The translations under genes and the position numbers were made by a program. From an uncultured Dehalococcoidia bacterium (GTDB taxonomy: Bacteria > Chloroflexota > Dehalococcoidia > Dehalococcoidales > UBA3254): a DNA stretch of 5,909 bases. Position 1 is the stretch's first letter. Every line of letters begins with the position of its first letter. The stretch covers positions 1-5,909 of the forward strand of contig CAITCX010000338.1 in the NCBI GenBank assembly GCA_903890885.1. The letters are read 5' to 3'. Shown piece after piece: positions 5,582-5,909 of the stretch. The notes beneath the pieces were generated by a model. It was not told the DNA's origin and did not search any database. It saw only the letters and a list, made by a program, of their open reading frames with translations.

Positions 5582-5909
5582 CCGACACTTTCTCGAGAGT
5601 GTTAAGCGGTGAACTGAGAGCAGTATCCACAGGTAGATTGAATTTCTGACTGAATTCTTCCCAGGTTACTTTATAAGCGGTTAAAACTTCCTGGATAGTC
5701 ATAAAGCCCCTGATCTCCGCCGGGTTAGCGCCCGTGGCTGTAATGGTTTCACCGGTAACCGAGACTTTGCCGGAGGTATTCCACCAGCCTGCCAGATGGG
5801 CAGCCTGGCAACTGCCAATAAACAGGAACAGACCTATCACCATATAAACAAAAATATTGACCTTCCATGAACGCCAGCGGTTTTGGGTGGGAGTCACCTT
5901 AATATCATT
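5529..5909 (-). CDS. C-terminal part of a membrane protein, cut by the window edge
   Basis: The frame is open to the right edge of the window (126 codons plus stop). The GTG at 5897 is a possible start, but its AAGG abuts the codon directly with no spacing and the frame continues upstream, so the gene probably begins outside. After a basic stretch (NRWRSWK) comes one hydrophobic membrane segment (VNIFVYMVIGLFLFIGS, about residues 16-34), then CQAAHLAGWW. A non-membrane tail follows (about 61-126) with two short helical units: GFMTIQEVLTAYKVTWEEF and KLRDWLIEKAK. From memory, tails of the type 'MTxxEVxxxYxVxxEEFxxxFNLP' occur at the ends of membrane proteins such as the DUF4405/cytochrome b561-like group; I cannot verify this, and its role is unknown. 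Its 3' end lies in the 73-base repeat. Confidence 0.75.
   Translation of the reverse strand, partial: NDIKVTPTQNRWRSWKVNIFVYMVIGLFLFIGSCQAAHLAGWWNTSGKVSVTGETITATGANPAEIRGFMTIQEVLTAYKVTWEEFSQKFNLPVDTALSSPLNTLEKVSADFSVTKLRDWLIEKAK

Noticed and set aside
5571..5595. CGAGAAA/TTTCTCG inverted repeat at the 3' end of the membrane-protein gene
   Set aside because: It falls inside codons, and the arms are short. A similar 7-base pair in the left repeat uses a different partner, so no consistent element emerges.

Overview
The window has mid-range GC, strong Shine-Dalgarno sites (AAGGAG, GAGGGGG, GAGGA) and one TTG start. It encodes a lipoprotein, a large secreted enzyme of the zinc phospholipase C type, and a membrane-free PAS histidine kinase. 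This fits an anaerobic bacterium of the Clostridia (Bacillota), or possibly the Chloroflexota. That assignment is inference from style; there is no rRNA or other taxonomic marker here.

Layout, left to right: (1) An extended -10 promoter (28-36) and a roughly 100-base leader precede a 649-residue cytoplasmic sensor histidine kinase (146-2095, +) with PAS, PAS, GAF-like, HisKA and HATPase domains. No response regulator lies in the window. (2) A 257-base intergenic stretch holds a 73-base repeat copy (2177-2249), which carries the last codons of a gene otherwise found on the minus strand at the right edge, and a strong hairpin (2303-2335) just ahead of the next gene. (3) A two-gene + strand operon follows: a 173-residue lipoprotein with an NTF2/SnoaL-like tail (2353-2874), then, 14 bases later, a 789-residue secreted zinc-dependent phospholipase C-like protein with extra C-terminal beta domains (2889-5258). 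A strong intrinsic terminator ends it (5268-5303). (4) On the minus strand are a 54-codon gene remnant (5330-5494) and the C-terminal part of a single-membrane-pass protein that runs off the right edge (5529-5909).

The lipoprotein/phospholipase pair looks like one export unit: both products leave the cytoplasm, they are closely spaced, and they share a terminator. The unit is bracketed by two direct copies of a 73-base sequence, 66/73 identical by hand count. The right copy is the intact 3' end of the minus-strand membrane gene. The left copy is an orphan 3' end. Five of the six differences inside the codons are silent, so the left copy probably comes from a once-functional paralogue. The operon may therefore have been inserted or rearranged at the 3' end of that gene. 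Whether the kinase controls the operon cannot be told from this window.
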